Source: an uncultured Clostridia bacterium
GTDB lineage: Bacteria; Bacillota; Clostridia; Peptostreptococcales; Anaerovoracaceae
Length of the DNA stretch: 38,323 nt
Assembly (NCBI GenBank): GCA_934256595.1
Contig: CAKQOW010000018.1
Location: 1-38,323 of the forward strand
Direction: 5' to 3'
The notes under the pieces were generated by a model that saw only the letters and a list, made by a program, of their open reading frames with translations, was not told where the DNA came from and made no database searches. Positions 8,489 through 15,848 of the stretch are shown here, piece after piece. The position numbers and the translations under genes were made by a program. Within the stretch, counting starts at the first letter, position 1. Every line of letters begins with the position of its first letter.

Positions 8489-8881
8489 TTATTTTTCATG
8501 GCGAACCGCAGTTGCATCTGCAATTACTTCCATTTCAAGCAAATAGTCTTTCATATCCACATAGCCTGTTACTCTTGCCGGATACGGTTTGCTGAATATT
8601 TCCGAATAAACCTTGTCATATCCGTCAAAGTCCTCCGGTCTGCTGAGATATGTGCTTACTCTTACAACATGGTCAAGTGTAAGACCTGCTTCTGCCAGAA
8701 TTTCCTCAACGTTTTTCAGGCACTGTCTTGTTTGAGCTTCTATGGTATCTCCTGCAACCTCAAAGGTTTCAAGGTCGTCTCCAACCTGTCCTGAAACAAA
8801 TACCAGATTGCCTGCTCTTACCGCCTGCGAAAATGCAAACGGAAAATCTCTGTTTTTTTCAAGCTGATATGTAATCGACAT
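8489..8881 (-). CDS. RidA family protein, copy 1 of the operon (reactive imine/enamine deaminase-like)
   Basis: 130 residues from the chosen ATG at 8881, which has AGAGGTG 5 nt upstream. An in-frame ATG 36 nt further up would overlap the previous gene and has no ribosome site. This is the canonical RidA length, with FSQAVRAGNLVFVSGQVGDD, IEAQTRQCLKNVEEILAEAG, VVRVSTYL and the Arg-containing KPYPARVTGYV plus EMEVIADA at the end. RidA hydrolyses 2-aminoacrylate-type intermediates made by PLP dehydratases. It is directly downstream (13 nt) of such a PLP enzyme, so a working pair is likely. Confidence 0.92.
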   Translation of the reverse strand: MSITYQLEKNRDFPFAFSQAVRAGNLVFVSGQVGDDLETFEVAGDTIEAQTRQCLKNVEEILAEAGLTLDHVVRVSTYLSRPEDFDGYDKVYSEIFSKPYPARVTGYVDMKDYLLEMEVIADATAVRHEK

Positions 8882-8894
8882 TTTTTCACCTCTG

Positions 8895-9989
8895 TTATAA
8901 AACCTTTCCTCTGGCATCGATTTTAATTGTTCTTTCGACGATGCCGTTTCTTACTCCGTATATATAGTCGTGCATATTTGTAGCCGCACAGCAGTGGTTT
9001 GGCAGTATTTCAAGTCTGTCCCCCACTTTGAGCTTCACGTCTGACGGTACTTTCATAATTCCGTGTTCTTCGCATAAGTCTGATATATATATACGATGAT
9101 CGGTTCTGCACATTCCGTAGCCCTCTCTGTGAGGACAGCCGTCGCTGCACAGTGTTTTGAGGCCTGCATCTGCTATTGCGCTTCCCTCTCTCGGAGTGCT
9201 CACAACAGTAGTCAGTACGTGCATTGCGCATTCATCTTCTGTTATTATTCCTGTGGAAAGCTGCTGATCGTCTCCAAATACATAGGCTCCCGGTCTTACT
9301 TCTGTAACTCCGCTCATTTCTCCTATGAATTTAGAGGTTGGAGTTGAGCCTACGCTTATTTCTTTTATTTCAATGCCCTCTTTTTCCAGCATTTTTTTGG
9401 TTGTAAGAAGCGCATCGGCTTCTTTGTGAGCTGCCGCTCTTATGCTGTCTTCACCGACATAGTCGTAAGAAAATCCGGCATGAGTTATCAGTCCTATGAT
9501 TTCAATTCCCGGCAGTCCTATTATGTTTTTAACAAGCTCTGCTGTTTCTTCTCCGGGCTCTCTGCCGCATCTTTGCAGTCCTGAGTTTACCTGTACATAG
9601 GTCCTGATTTTTCTGCCCATTGATACTCCCAGATCAGACAGTCCCTGCGAAACCTCAACACTGTCCGTGCATACGATTATTGAGGCTCTTTTAATAAGGT
9701 TTTCCAGTCTTTTGAGCTTTTTTTCCCCTACAATAGGATAAGCCACAAGAATATCATCTATTCCTCCGTCAGCCATAACCTCCGCCTCGCTGAGCTTTGC
9801 AACAGTAATTCCCGCTGCTCCGTATTCAAGCTGCTTTTTTGCAATCCATATGCTTTTATGGGTTTTGCAGTGAGGCCGCAGCTTTACTCCTGCGTTTCTT
9901 GCAAGCTCTGCTGTATGTTTCAGATTTTTTTCCATTATATCCAGATCAACAATTACAGCAGGAGTTTCAAGATCCTTTAAATATTCCAT
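8895..9989 (-). CDS. D-threonine aldolase / D-serine dehydratase-like PLP enzyme (alanine racemase fold)
   Basis: 364 residues from the ATG at 9989, preceded by AGGAGG. An upstream in-frame ATG (10028) lacks a site. The N-terminal TIM-barrel carries the PLP lysine (Lys42) in LRPHCKTHKS, the PLP phosphate loop near VGSTPTS, and a C-terminal beta domain with the PNHCCAATN motif whose His and Cys bind the active-site metal in eukaryotic-type D-serine dehydratase. The family deaminates D-serine or D-threonine, or cleaves beta-hydroxy-D-amino acids, and the sequence does not decide which. It is the first gene of the catabolic operon, followed at once by RidA. Confidence 0.87.
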   Translation of the reverse strand: MEYLKDLETPAVIVDLDIMEKNLKHTAELARNAGVKLRPHCKTHKSIWIAKKQLEYGAAGITVAKLSEAEVMADGGIDDILVAYPIVGEKKLKRLENLIKRASIIVCTDSVEVSQGLSDLGVSMGRKIRTYVQVNSGLQRCGREPGEETAELVKNIIGLPGIEIIGLITHAGFSYDYVGEDSIRAAAHKEADALLTTKKMLEKEGIEIKEISVGSTPTSKFIGEMSGVTEVRPGAYVFGDDQQLSTGIITEDECAMHVLTTVVSTPREGSAIADAGLKTLCSDGCPHREGYGMCRTDHRIYISDLCEEHGIMKVPSDVKLKVGDRLEILPNHCCAATNMHDYIYGVRNGIVERTIKIDARGKVL

Positions 9990-10149
9990 ATGAATATTCC
10001 TCCTAACTTTTATACAAAACGTATTCAAAACATTTACACATTATCTTTATAACCCAAATTTGCGGTTTTGTATTTATAAAATAAATCGGAATTTGTCTAA
10101 ATTTGTGCAATCCTCAAATAATTCAAGTTCTGATTTGTTGCTTCAAAAA

Positions 10150-10195
10150 CAGAAAAAGGGCACTGCCTCAGATAAATATCTGATACAGTTACCCT
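10150..10195 (-). terminator. Rho-independent terminator-like hairpin inside the 9990-10391 non-coding stretch
   Basis: On the minus strand AGGG...CTG...TCAGATA pairs with TATCTGA...CAG...CCCT across a 2-nt loop and two small mismatched patches, and is followed by a run of five T. The terminal 6 bp (CAGATA-AA-TATCTG, plus strand) are perfect. It lies about 160 nt upstream of the catabolic operon start. The rest of 9990-10353 shows no plausible gene. An operon promoter must lie between about 10020 and 10150, but no convincing -35/-10 pair is visible there, as would be expected of an activator-dependent promoter. Confidence 0.65.
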
Positions 10196-10289
10196 CTAAA
10201 TTTATATCTGTCTATGCAAATAATTCTGTCAGACCGCAGCACTGCCTTGCAAAATCCGTGCAGCCTGAAAACACCTGCTTATATTACAT

Positions 10290-10318
10290 AGCATACCATA
10301 AGACCCCCGGCACAGCAA
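10290..10318 (-). promoter_or_regulatory. Possible promoter for a short transcript ending at the 10150 terminator
   Basis: TTGCTG (10313-10318), a 17-nt spacer and TATGCT (10290-10295) preceded by TGG form a moderate extended -10 promoter on the minus strand. A transcript from here would run about 130 nt to the hairpin at 10150-10195 without containing a convincing ORF, so a small RNA is possible. Both promoter boxes deviate from consensus, so confidence is low. Confidence 0.3.
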
Positions 10319-10353
10319 TGATTATTCACATCATATTATTTACAAATTCAAAG

Positions 10354-10385
10354 AAAAAAGGAACTTACCGGTTACGATAAGTTCC
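10354..10385 (-). terminator. Rho-independent terminator of the tRNA operon
   Basis: GGAACTTA and TAAGTTCC form a perfect 8-bp stem around a 10-nt loop and are followed on the minus strand by six T. It starts 7 nt beyond the CCA end of tRNA-Cys, so it ends the tRNA transcript and insulates the catabolic operon. Confidence 0.85.
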
Positions 10386-10391
10386 TGCTTT

Positions 10392-10466
<75 letters not shown>

Positions 10467-10471
10467 ATAGT

Positions 10472-10546
10472 TGGCTAGGGTAGCAGGATTCGAACCTGCG
10501 CATGACGGAATCAGAATCCGTTGCCTTACCGCTTGGCGATACCCCA
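10472..10546 (-). tRNA. tRNA-Gln (CTG)
   Basis: 75 nt with encoded CCA. The acceptor TGGGGTA pairs with TACCCTA with one G-T pair, and the anticodon loop TTCTGAT gives CTG, decoding CAG. It lies 5 nt upstream of tRNA-Cys in the same transcript. Confidence 0.93.
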
Positions 10547-10570
10547 ACGACTATACAGTTATTTAATTAA

Positions 10571-10647
10571 TGGGGTGGATAGTGGGATTCGAACCCACGC
10601 ATAACGGAGCCACAACCCGCTGTCTTAACCACTTGACTATACCCACC
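10571..10647 (-). tRNA. tRNA-His (GTG)
   Basis: 77 nt counting the family-specific extra 5' G, which pairs with the discriminator C. The anticodon loop TTGTGGC gives GTG, the T arm contains GGTTCGAATCC, and CCA is encoded. Confidence 0.94.
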
Positions 10648-10689
10648 ATATAGTTAGTATAACCTTTTTACTGTAATTTATAAAAAAGT

Positions 10690-10766
10690 TGGCGACCTGG
10701 AACGGGCTCGAACCGTCGACCTCCAGCGTGACAGGCTGGCATTCTAACCAACTGAACTACCAGGCC
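10690..10766 (-). tRNA. tRNA-Asp (GTC)
   Basis: 77 nt with CCA. The acceptor GGCCTGG pairs with CCAGGTC via one G-T pair, the anticodon loop CTGTCAC gives GTC, and the D arm contains AGTTCAGTTGGTTAGAAT. Confidence 0.95.
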
Positions 10767-10771
10767 GCAAT

Positions 10772-10847
10772 TGGTGGGCGTAATAGGGCTCGAACCTATG
10801 ACCCCCTGCTTGTAAGGCAGGTGCTCTCCCAGCTGAGCTATACGCCC
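10772..10847 (-). tRNA. tRNA-Val (TAC)
   Basis: 76 nt with CCA. The acceptor GGGCGTA pairs with TACGCCC, and the anticodon loop CTTACAA gives TAC. It is separated from tRNA-Asp by only 5 nt. Confidence 0.95.
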
Positions 10848-10850
10848 TAA

Positions 10851-10927
10851 TGGTAGCGGCGAGTGGAGTCGAACCACCGACCTTCCGGGTATGAACCGGA
10901 CGCTCTAGCCAACTAAGCTACACCGCC
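10851..10927 (-). tRNA. tRNA-Met (CAT), elongator type
   Basis: 77 nt with CCA. The acceptor is GGCGGTG and the anticodon loop TTCATAC gives CAT. It lacks the three G-C pairs at the base of the anticodon stem and the mismatched first pair of initiator tRNA, so it is elongator Met. A lysidine-modified tRNA-Ile2 cannot be fully excluded from the anticodon alone. First gene of the tRNA operon. Confidence 0.9.
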
Positions 10928-10974
10928 ACACCAGTTAGATTCAAGCATTGCTGCTTTTAATCACTGCAAGAAAT

Positions 10975-11003
10975 ATGTTACCATTTTCAAGTCATTATGT
11001 CAA
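10975..11003 (-). promoter_or_regulatory. tRNA operon promoter
   Basis: TTGACA (10998-11003), a 17-nt spacer and TAACAT (10975-10980) lie about 40 nt upstream of tRNA-Met on the minus strand. The -35 is perfect and the -10 matches at four positions. Confidence 0.85.
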
Positions 11004-11034
11004 CAACTTTTTTAATCTGCAAGCATATTTTCTT

Positions 11035-11063
11035 AATCAAGCTGTCGAAGTGACAGCTTGATT
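11035..11063 (-). terminator. Stem-loop terminator candidate of the NlpC/P60 gene
   Basis: AATCAAGCTGTC and GACAGCTTGATT make a perfect 12-bp stem with a 5-nt loop between the NlpC/P60 stop codon and the tRNA promoter. There is no clear T-run after it, so termination may be inefficient and some hydrolase mRNA could read into the tRNA genes. Confidence 0.6.
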
Positions 11064-11121
11064 ATCTTACCAAAACAGACCCCGAATGTCAATAGTTTTA
11101 TGACAAATTTCTTACTGTTTT

Positions 11122-12267
11122 TTAATTAATTATTCTTCTTACTCCGAGAATCGTTCTGTAGGTTGCCGAACCTGTTGTAATTCCTGTCCTAGGAGAGCTT
11201 GCGTGTATTATCATACCGCCACCTGCATACAGGGCTACATGGTTAGGATATATGATTAAATCTCCCGGCTGCGCTTCGCTGTATGAAACAGCTTTACCGC
11301 AGTTAAGCTGCGCATATGAGTTATGTGGAAGCGAATATCCGAAATGCGCATATACTGACATTGTAAAGCCCGAACAGTCAGTACCGTTAGTCAGGCTTGC
11401 TCCGCCGTACACGTATGGATTTCCCAAGAATTTTCTTGCGTAATCAACTACCGCGCTGCCTCTTGCTTTTGTACCTTTGTATACAACAGCCTTAACCGGT
11501 TCTTTAACTGTTTCTGAAGAAAGAACTTCTTTATCTACTGTTTCTCCGTTTTCTTTTGTTACAACTGCAGTAACTACCTTCTCGCCTTTTTCTCCCTCTT
11601 TTTTAACCTTGGTTTCGCCTATATAGAGCTTGCTTGATTTGATATATTTAGTATCGTAGTCTATTTCTTTAGTATAGGTTATTTCCTCAACACTGTTTAT
11701 TGTAACAAGCGGTTTAATTTCATAAAGCTTGATAGTGTCGCCTGCGTGTATATCTTCAAGGTCTGTACCCTCATTCCATTTTTTGAGTTTTTTGAGGGAT
11801 ACATCGTTTTCGTCGGCAATCTCCCAAGCTGTGTCACCTTTTTTTACTTCATATGTGACCTTTTCTTCAACTCCGGTCATTATATAATCAAGAGTCTCCT
11901 CCATATCGTCAACAACAGGAGCTTTAACCCCTCTTTTGAGTTCTGTAGGCTGAGCTGTTATTTCTTCTTTAACCTCTACCTTTTTTACATCTGAATCATC
12001 TGTCAGATAATAACTGGTTATATCATCTATAAGCTGGTTTGCTTCTTCTTCTGAAGCAGCCATGCACACTGTTTCTCCATCTATTGTCACGTCCCAGGGT
12101 TCCTCTACAACATCACCGTCTGCAGTTATGGCATAAGGCTGTGTAACATTGAGGGCTACCAGGGTGGCCGCTGCAATTACCATAGCTCCAAGAGCAACTC
12201 CGATGCCTATTTTTATCTTTTTCTTTCTGTTCATATTTTCGTTTTTAAAGAAATTTTTAATGTCCAT
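11122..12267 (-). CDS. LysM-G5-NlpC/P60 peptidoglycan endopeptidase
   Basis: 381 residues. A short basic N-terminus precedes a membrane segment or uncleaved signal (residues 20-41). A LysM domain (about 138-183, VTYEVKKGDTAWEIADENDV) binds glycan, a G5-like repeat domain follows (about 188-265), and residues 272-381 are NlpC/P60 with catalytic Cys298 (TDCSGF), His343 (NHVALY) and His355 (IIHAS). Such enzymes cut gamma-D-Glu-diamino acid links in stem peptides at the cell surface. AAAGGAG sits 11 nt from this start but only 5 nt from an out-of-frame ATG that opens a five-codon mini-ORF overlapping the gene start. It has its own strong promoter at 12297-12325. Confidence 0.92.
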   Translation of the reverse strand: MDIKNFFKNENMNRKKKIKIGIGVALGAMVIAAATLVALNVTQPYAITADGDVVEEPWDVTIDGETVCMAASEEEANQLIDDITSYYLTDDSDVKKVEVKEEITAQPTELKRGVKAPVVDDMEETLDYIMTGVEEKVTYEVKKGDTAWEIADENDVSLKKLKKWNEGTDLEDIHAGDTIKLYEIKPLVTINSVEEITYTKEIDYDTKYIKSSKLYIGETKVKKEGEKGEKVVTAVVTKENGETVDKEVLSSETVKEPVKAVVYKGTKARGSAVVDYARKFLGNPYVYGGASLTNGTDCSGFTMSVYAHFGYSLPHNSYAQLNCGKAVSYSEAQPGDLIIYPNHVALYAGGGMIIHASSPRTGITTGSATYRTILGVRRIIN

Positions 12268-12296
12268 AAGTCATTGTTCTCCTTTACACAAATACA

Positions 12297-12325
12297 ATTG
12301 TATCCATAATTGCGGCAAAAGTCAA
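12297..12325 (-). promoter_or_regulatory. Promoter of the NlpC/P60 gene
   Basis: TTGACT (12320-12325), 17 nt, TACAAT (12297-12302). Both boxes are near consensus. The -10 overlaps the palindrome ATACAATTGTAT (12292-12303), which could be an operator or coincidence. Confidence 0.85.
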
Positions 12326-12384
12326 TGAAAGTACGGATATTTCACTCAAATTTCACATAAAAAGACGAAGTTTCAGCGCTTCAC

Positions 12385-12936
12385 CTATATGTTAAGACTA
12401 TATATTGGGGTATATACCGTTCTCCCGTTTATAACCTCCGACTGCATCAGCTCTATTGATTTAACGGTCATGCTCTCGTCAAACAGCCCGTCACAGTAGT
12501 ATTCCTCATCAAAATCCTCATAAAGCACGCAGCTTCTCGCCAGCGTGATATGCGGCTTAAACGGTTTCTCATCTACAGGTATATCGAGATATGCAAGCTG
12601 CCTTACAATACTTCTCTGCAGTACATTAAGTTCCTCTGACTCTGCCAGTCCTCTCCAGTACAGATACTCTCCGCCTCTTCTGCCTTTAAATCTGCCAAAA
12701 TCTCCCAGCGATATTTCAAAAGGTCCGTACTCAAAATTCGATACCGCATAAATCATAGCGTCTTTTACTGTCTGCAGATTTCTCCTGTCGAGTTCTCCTA
12801 TGAATGCAAGGGTAAGGTGCAGATTATCTATAAGGGAGAAGTTGCCTCTCTTAGCTTCGTCTTTGAGGTCCTCTATGTTGTTTTCGAGTTCTTCTTTAAT
12901 ATCGTCATTAAAATTTATTGCTATAAATAATCTCAT
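12385..12936 (-). CDS. thpR: RNA 2',3'-cyclic phosphodiesterase (LigT/ThpR family)
   Basis: 183 residues of the 2H phosphoesterase superfamily. The two H-x-T-L motifs are His40 in NLHLTLAFIG and His129 in KPHITLAR, the pair that opens 2',3'-cyclic phosphates of RNA ends. The length matches the family (175-190). It follows the Mrp-like gene by 69 nt, with a terminator hairpin between them and little room for a promoter, so it probably depends on read-through. The start has GGAG about 10 nt upstream. Confidence 0.9.
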   Translation of the reverse strand: MRLFIAINFNDDIKEELENNIEDLKDEAKRGNFSLIDNLHLTLAFIGELDRRNLQTVKDAMIYAVSNFEYGPFEISLGDFGRFKGRRGGEYLYWRGLAESEELNVLQRSIVRQLAYLDIPVDEKPFKPHITLARSCVLYEDFDEEYYCDGLFDESMTVKSIELMQSEVINGRTVYTPIYSLNI

Positions 12937-12960
12937 CTGTCCGTCATCTCCTTATTATAT

Positions 12961-12996
12961 AGAATAAAGCCTGCACCTTATGTATAAGTGCAGGCT
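12961..12996 (-). terminator. Terminator after the Mrp-NifX gene
   Basis: AGCCTGCAC and GTGCAGGCT form a 9-bp stem with an 11-nt loop and run into TTTATTCT on the minus strand. It lies 9 nt past the stop codon of the Mrp-like gene and ahead of thpR, so it may act as a partial terminator. Confidence 0.75.
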
Positions 12997-13005
12997 GTAA
13001 TATCG

Positions 13006-14319
13006 TTAGCAGCAACCGCTGCAGCAGCCGCCACAGCCGTTTTCGCCTCCGCCTCCGCAACTGCCGCCGGCTCCGCCGCAGCCACCGTCAGCAAAGTCAT
13101 ATTCAAGAGTTCCGTTTACAAACTCCGAGATAACCTTGTCGGCATCACCCTTAACTCCCGGGAAGTACATTATTCCGGCAGCAGCAAGCATCTCTGCCGC
13201 TGTATCTCCGATGTTGCCGCATATAACTATCTCTACGCCGTTTTTCCATAAAACATCTACTGCTCCCGCATGGCCGTTTGCGGAGTCATTTTCTATAACC
13301 TCCGAACCTATAACCTCAAGTCCCTTTAATCTGTAAATCTTGAACTGAGGCGCGTGTCCGAAGTGTTCGCAAACCTGACCGTTTTCGTAAGGAACTGCAA
13401 TCTTGCCTACTCCGTCCTCATATGCCGGGCCGTCCTCTGCCGGTGCTGCGCATGGAGCCGCACAGTCCTCGCATACTCCGTCACAAGGCTCAACCTCTAC
13501 ACCGTCAAGGCTCTCAAGCATATCAACTACAGGTCTTAATGCCTCAACATCTGCAAGCTCCATCATACCTCTGTCGCAGGCTGCCGCAACCTTAGGATTT
13601 ATAGGGAGCTTTGCTATTGTTTCAACGCCGTATTTAACCGATACAGCTTCAATATTGCTTATGCCGAATATCGCATGCTGCTTGCCGCAGTCAGGACATT
13701 CATAGTACGACATATTCTCAACCATTGCAAGAATAGGCACATTCATCATATCAGCCATTTTAGCCGCTTTTTCGACTATCATTGATACCATATCCTGAGG
13801 TGTCGTAACAACAATAATGCCGTCAACAGGAAGCGACTGGAACACTGTAAGCGCCACATCACCGGTACCCGGAGGCATATCGACAAACATAAAGTCAACA
13901 TCCCCCCATACAACGTCAGTCCAGAACTGCTTGACAGCACCGCCGATTACAGGACCTCTCCATACTACCGGATCGCTGTCGTTTTCAAGCAGAAGATTTA
14001 TTGACATTGTCTTAATTCCTGTCTTGGTTGCAACAGGAATTATCCCTTCATCATCAGCCTGCGCCTTTGCAGTTATACCAAAAGCTCTAGGTATTGACGG
14101 ACCTGTAATATCAGCGTCCATTACAGCCACTTCGTAGCCCTCGCGGTTCATTGCAACGGCAAGCATTGAAGTTACCGATGATTTACCAACACCGCCCTTG
14201 CCGCTTACTACGCCTATAACTTTTTTGACGTGTGTTGACTCAAGCGGTTTCTCTATAAAATCAGTTCTCTCTGCACAGTTGCTGCCGCAGCTTTCGCAGT
14301 TATGTGTACAATCTGCCAT
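13006..14319 (-). CDS. Mrp/NBP35-type Fe-S carrier ATPase fused to a NifX/NifB-like domain with a Gly/Cys tail
   Basis: 437 residues in four parts. Residues 1-20 carry Cys4, Cys8, Cys11 and Cys15 (CX3CX2CX3C), a possible N-terminal cluster site. Residues 30-270 are a deviant P-loop ATPase of the Mrp/ApbC family, with SGKGGVGKSS (39-48), MDADITGPSIPRA, DMPPGTGD and the CPDC pair that binds the bridging 4Fe-4S cluster. Residues 300-410 resemble the dinitrogenase Fe-Mo cofactor-binding NifX/NifB C-terminal domain (KIAVPYENGQVCEHFGHAPQ). The last 26 residues are nearly only Gly and Cys. The protein likely assembles or carries Fe-S or another metal cofactor. An inverted repeat lies upstream at 14372-14387. 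Confidence 0.88.
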   Translation of the reverse strand: MADCTHNCESCGSNCAERTDFIEKPLESTHVKKVIGVVSGKGGVGKSSVTSMLAVAMNREGYEVAVMDADITGPSIPRAFGITAKAQADDEGIIPVATKTGIKTMSINLLLENDSDPVVWRGPVIGGAVKQFWTDVVWGDVDFMFVDMPPGTGDVALTVFQSLPVDGIIVVTTPQDMVSMIVEKAAKMADMMNVPILAMVENMSYYECPDCGKQHAIFGISNIEAVSVKYGVETIAKLPINPKVAAACDRGMMELADVEALRPVVDMLESLDGVEVEPCDGVCEDCAAPCAAPAEDGPAYEDGVGKIAVPYENGQVCEHFGHAPQFKIYRLKGLEVIGSEVIENDSANGHAGAVDVLWKNGVEIVICGNIGDTAAEMLAAAGIMYFPGVKGDADKVISEFVNGTLEYDFADGGCGGAGGSCGGGGENGCGGCCSGCC

Positions 14320-14371
14320 AATTTCCTCCCGTATTCTAACAATTTAATGTTTTGTTTCTGAAAAATATACT

Positions 14372-14387
14372 GTCCGGAATGTCGGAC
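14372..14387. promoter_or_regulatory. Inverted repeat in the divergent mrp/murT intergenic region
   Basis: GTCCG-N6-CGGAC lies about 50 nt upstream of the Mrp-like start and about 80 nt upstream of murT. Its symmetry and position suit a repressor operator or a short hairpin. No cognate regulator is nearby, so this is tentative. Confidence 0.35.
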
Positions 14388-14427
14388 TATGTTGTAGTAT
14401 ATCACTTTTTTAATTACTTTTCCACTA

Positions 14428-14456
14428 TTGCTTTTAACATATTCGGGAGTTATAAT
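14428..14456 (+). promoter_or_regulatory. murT-gatD promoter, close to the start codon
   Basis: TTGCTT (14428-14433), 17 nt, TATAAT (14451-14456). With normal spacing transcription would start near 14463, only about 3 nt before the murT ATG at 14466. No ribosome site sits at a usable distance (GGGAG is 18 nt away and would lie outside such an mRNA), so the transcript would be essentially leaderless. Confidence 0.7.
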
Positions 14457-14465
14457 ATTTTTGTT

Positions 14466-15839
14466 ATGAATAAATTAAAAATTATATTATCAGTTGCAGT
14501 ATGCAAACTGTCAAGAAACTTAATACGCCTGATGGGCAGAGGCGGTACCGATATGCCGGGCAGACTGGCACTCAAAATCTGTCCTGATCTTTTAAAATAT
14601 CTCGCAAAAGACGTCACTACTCTGATTGTTACCGGAACCAACGGCAAAACCACAAGTTCAAGAATGCTTGAGCAGTGCCTTGTAAACAACGGCTGCTCAT
14701 ATATAGCCAACAAATCCGGCGCAAATCTTCTCAGCGGTATTACTGCGGAGTTTGCCGCGAATGCAAGTCTTACAGGCAAAATGAGCTGTGATTACGCGCT
14801 TATCGAGGCTGACGAAGCTGCATTTAAAATGGTGGGACTTTATACAAATCCCAAATATGTGCTTGTCACAAATGTATTCAGAGATCAGCTTGACCGCTAC
14901 GGCGAGATAACACATACGCTTAATAATATAAGGATTGGACTTGAGCGTTCACCTGAGGCAACAGTATGTATCAACGGTGACTGCTCCCTTTCTGCATCAC
15001 TTCGGGACGATATTCCAAACAAAGTTGTTTTCTTTGGCGTAAACGTACCTATATATAAGGAAATGGTTGCAGAGGTGTCAGATGCTCCATACTGTATCAG
15101 ATGCAAGACCGAATACAAATATGAATACAGAACCTACGGTCATCTCGGAGGGTATTACTGTCCTGAATGCGGCTACAAAAGACCTGAGCCGTCTGTTGCG
15201 GTTACTGAAATTATCTCTACAGACGAGACTTCTTCAAAGGTTGTAATGAATGTGGCAGGCAGAGATATGACAGTCGATATCAATCTTCCGGGAGGCTACA
15301 ATATATATAACGCGGCAGGAGTTATGACTATAGCAACCGCTGCGGGATTTTCTCCTGAGTCGGCAGTATCTGCTCTTTCGGATTTTGAGTGCGGCTTCGG
15401 CAGAATGGAAAAGTTCGAGATGAACGGAAGCGATGTTCAGATGATACTTATCAAAAACCCTGCAGGCTGTAATCAGGTGCTTAACTTCCTTGCAAACCTT
15501 GATACGCCGTCAGCTTTCACTGTATGTCTTAATGACAACTATGCAGACGGTACGGATATATCATGGATATGGGACGTTAATTTCGAAGGACTTTTAGAGT
15601 GCGACGATATGCTTACCGATATCTTCATATCCGGCAAACGCGCAGACGATATGGCTCTGAGATTCAAATATGCAGGCTTTAATACGGACAAGCTTCACGT
15701 AATCAAGGACTATGACAGGCTCATTGATGCGATAGAGCAGCAGGAACACCCTTGCTATATAATGCCGACATATACTGCAATGCTGGATTTGAGAGAAAAA
15801 ATAAGCAAAAGATACGGTCTTAAAGACTACTGGAAATAA
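14466..15839 (+). CDS. murT: Lipid II isoglutaminyl synthase, Mur ligase-like subunit MurT
   Basis: 457 residues from the ATG at 14466. The open frame extends 38 codons upstream, but those residues do not resemble MurT, and MNKLKIILSVAVCKLSRNLI matches the usual family start. It has GRGGTDMPGRLALKI, the ATP loop TGTNGKTT (56-63), ALIEADEAAFKM, NVFRDQLDRYGE, the MurT-specific zinc ribbon (CIRC...CPEC, about 218-248) and the C-terminal domain typical of MurT. With GatD it amidates the alpha-carboxyl of D-Glu2 in lipid II using ATP and glutamine-derived ammonia. gatD follows after 9 nt in the same operon. Confidence 0.95.
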   Translation: MNKLKIILSVAVCKLSRNLIRLMGRGGTDMPGRLALKICPDLLKYLAKDVTTLIVTGTNGKTTSSRMLEQCLVNNGCSYIANKSGANLLSGITAEFAANASLTGKMSCDYALIEADEAAFKMVGLYTNPKYVLVTNVFRDQLDRYGEITHTLNNIRIGLERSPEATVCINGDCSLSASLRDDIPNKVVFFGVNVPIYKEMVAEVSDAPYCIRCKTEYKYEYRTYGHLGGYYCPECGYKRPEPSVAVTEIISTDETSSKVVMNVAGRDMTVDINLPGGYNIYNAAGVMTIATAAGFSPESAVSALSDFECGFGRMEKFEMNGSDVQMILIKNPAGCNQVLNFLANLDTPSAFTVCLNDNYADGTDISWIWDVNFEGLLECDDMLTDIFISGKRADDMALRFKYAGFNTDKLHVIKDYDRLIDAIEQQEHPCYIMPTYTAMLDLREKISKRYGLKDYWK

Positions 15840-15848
15840 GGAGATTAA

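Noticed and set aside
10060..10380. 106-codon plus-strand ORF upstream of the tRNA cluster
   Set aside because: No ribosome site, runs through two terminator hairpins, unlike protein composition.
10668..10877. 69-codon ORF across tRNA-Asp, tRNA-Val and tRNA-Met
   Set aside because: It is the translation of tRNA genes, a common artefact.
14352..14465. N-terminal extension of MurT by 38 codons
   Set aside because: It spans the promoter and an operator-like repeat, does not resemble MurT, and the homologous start is at 14466.
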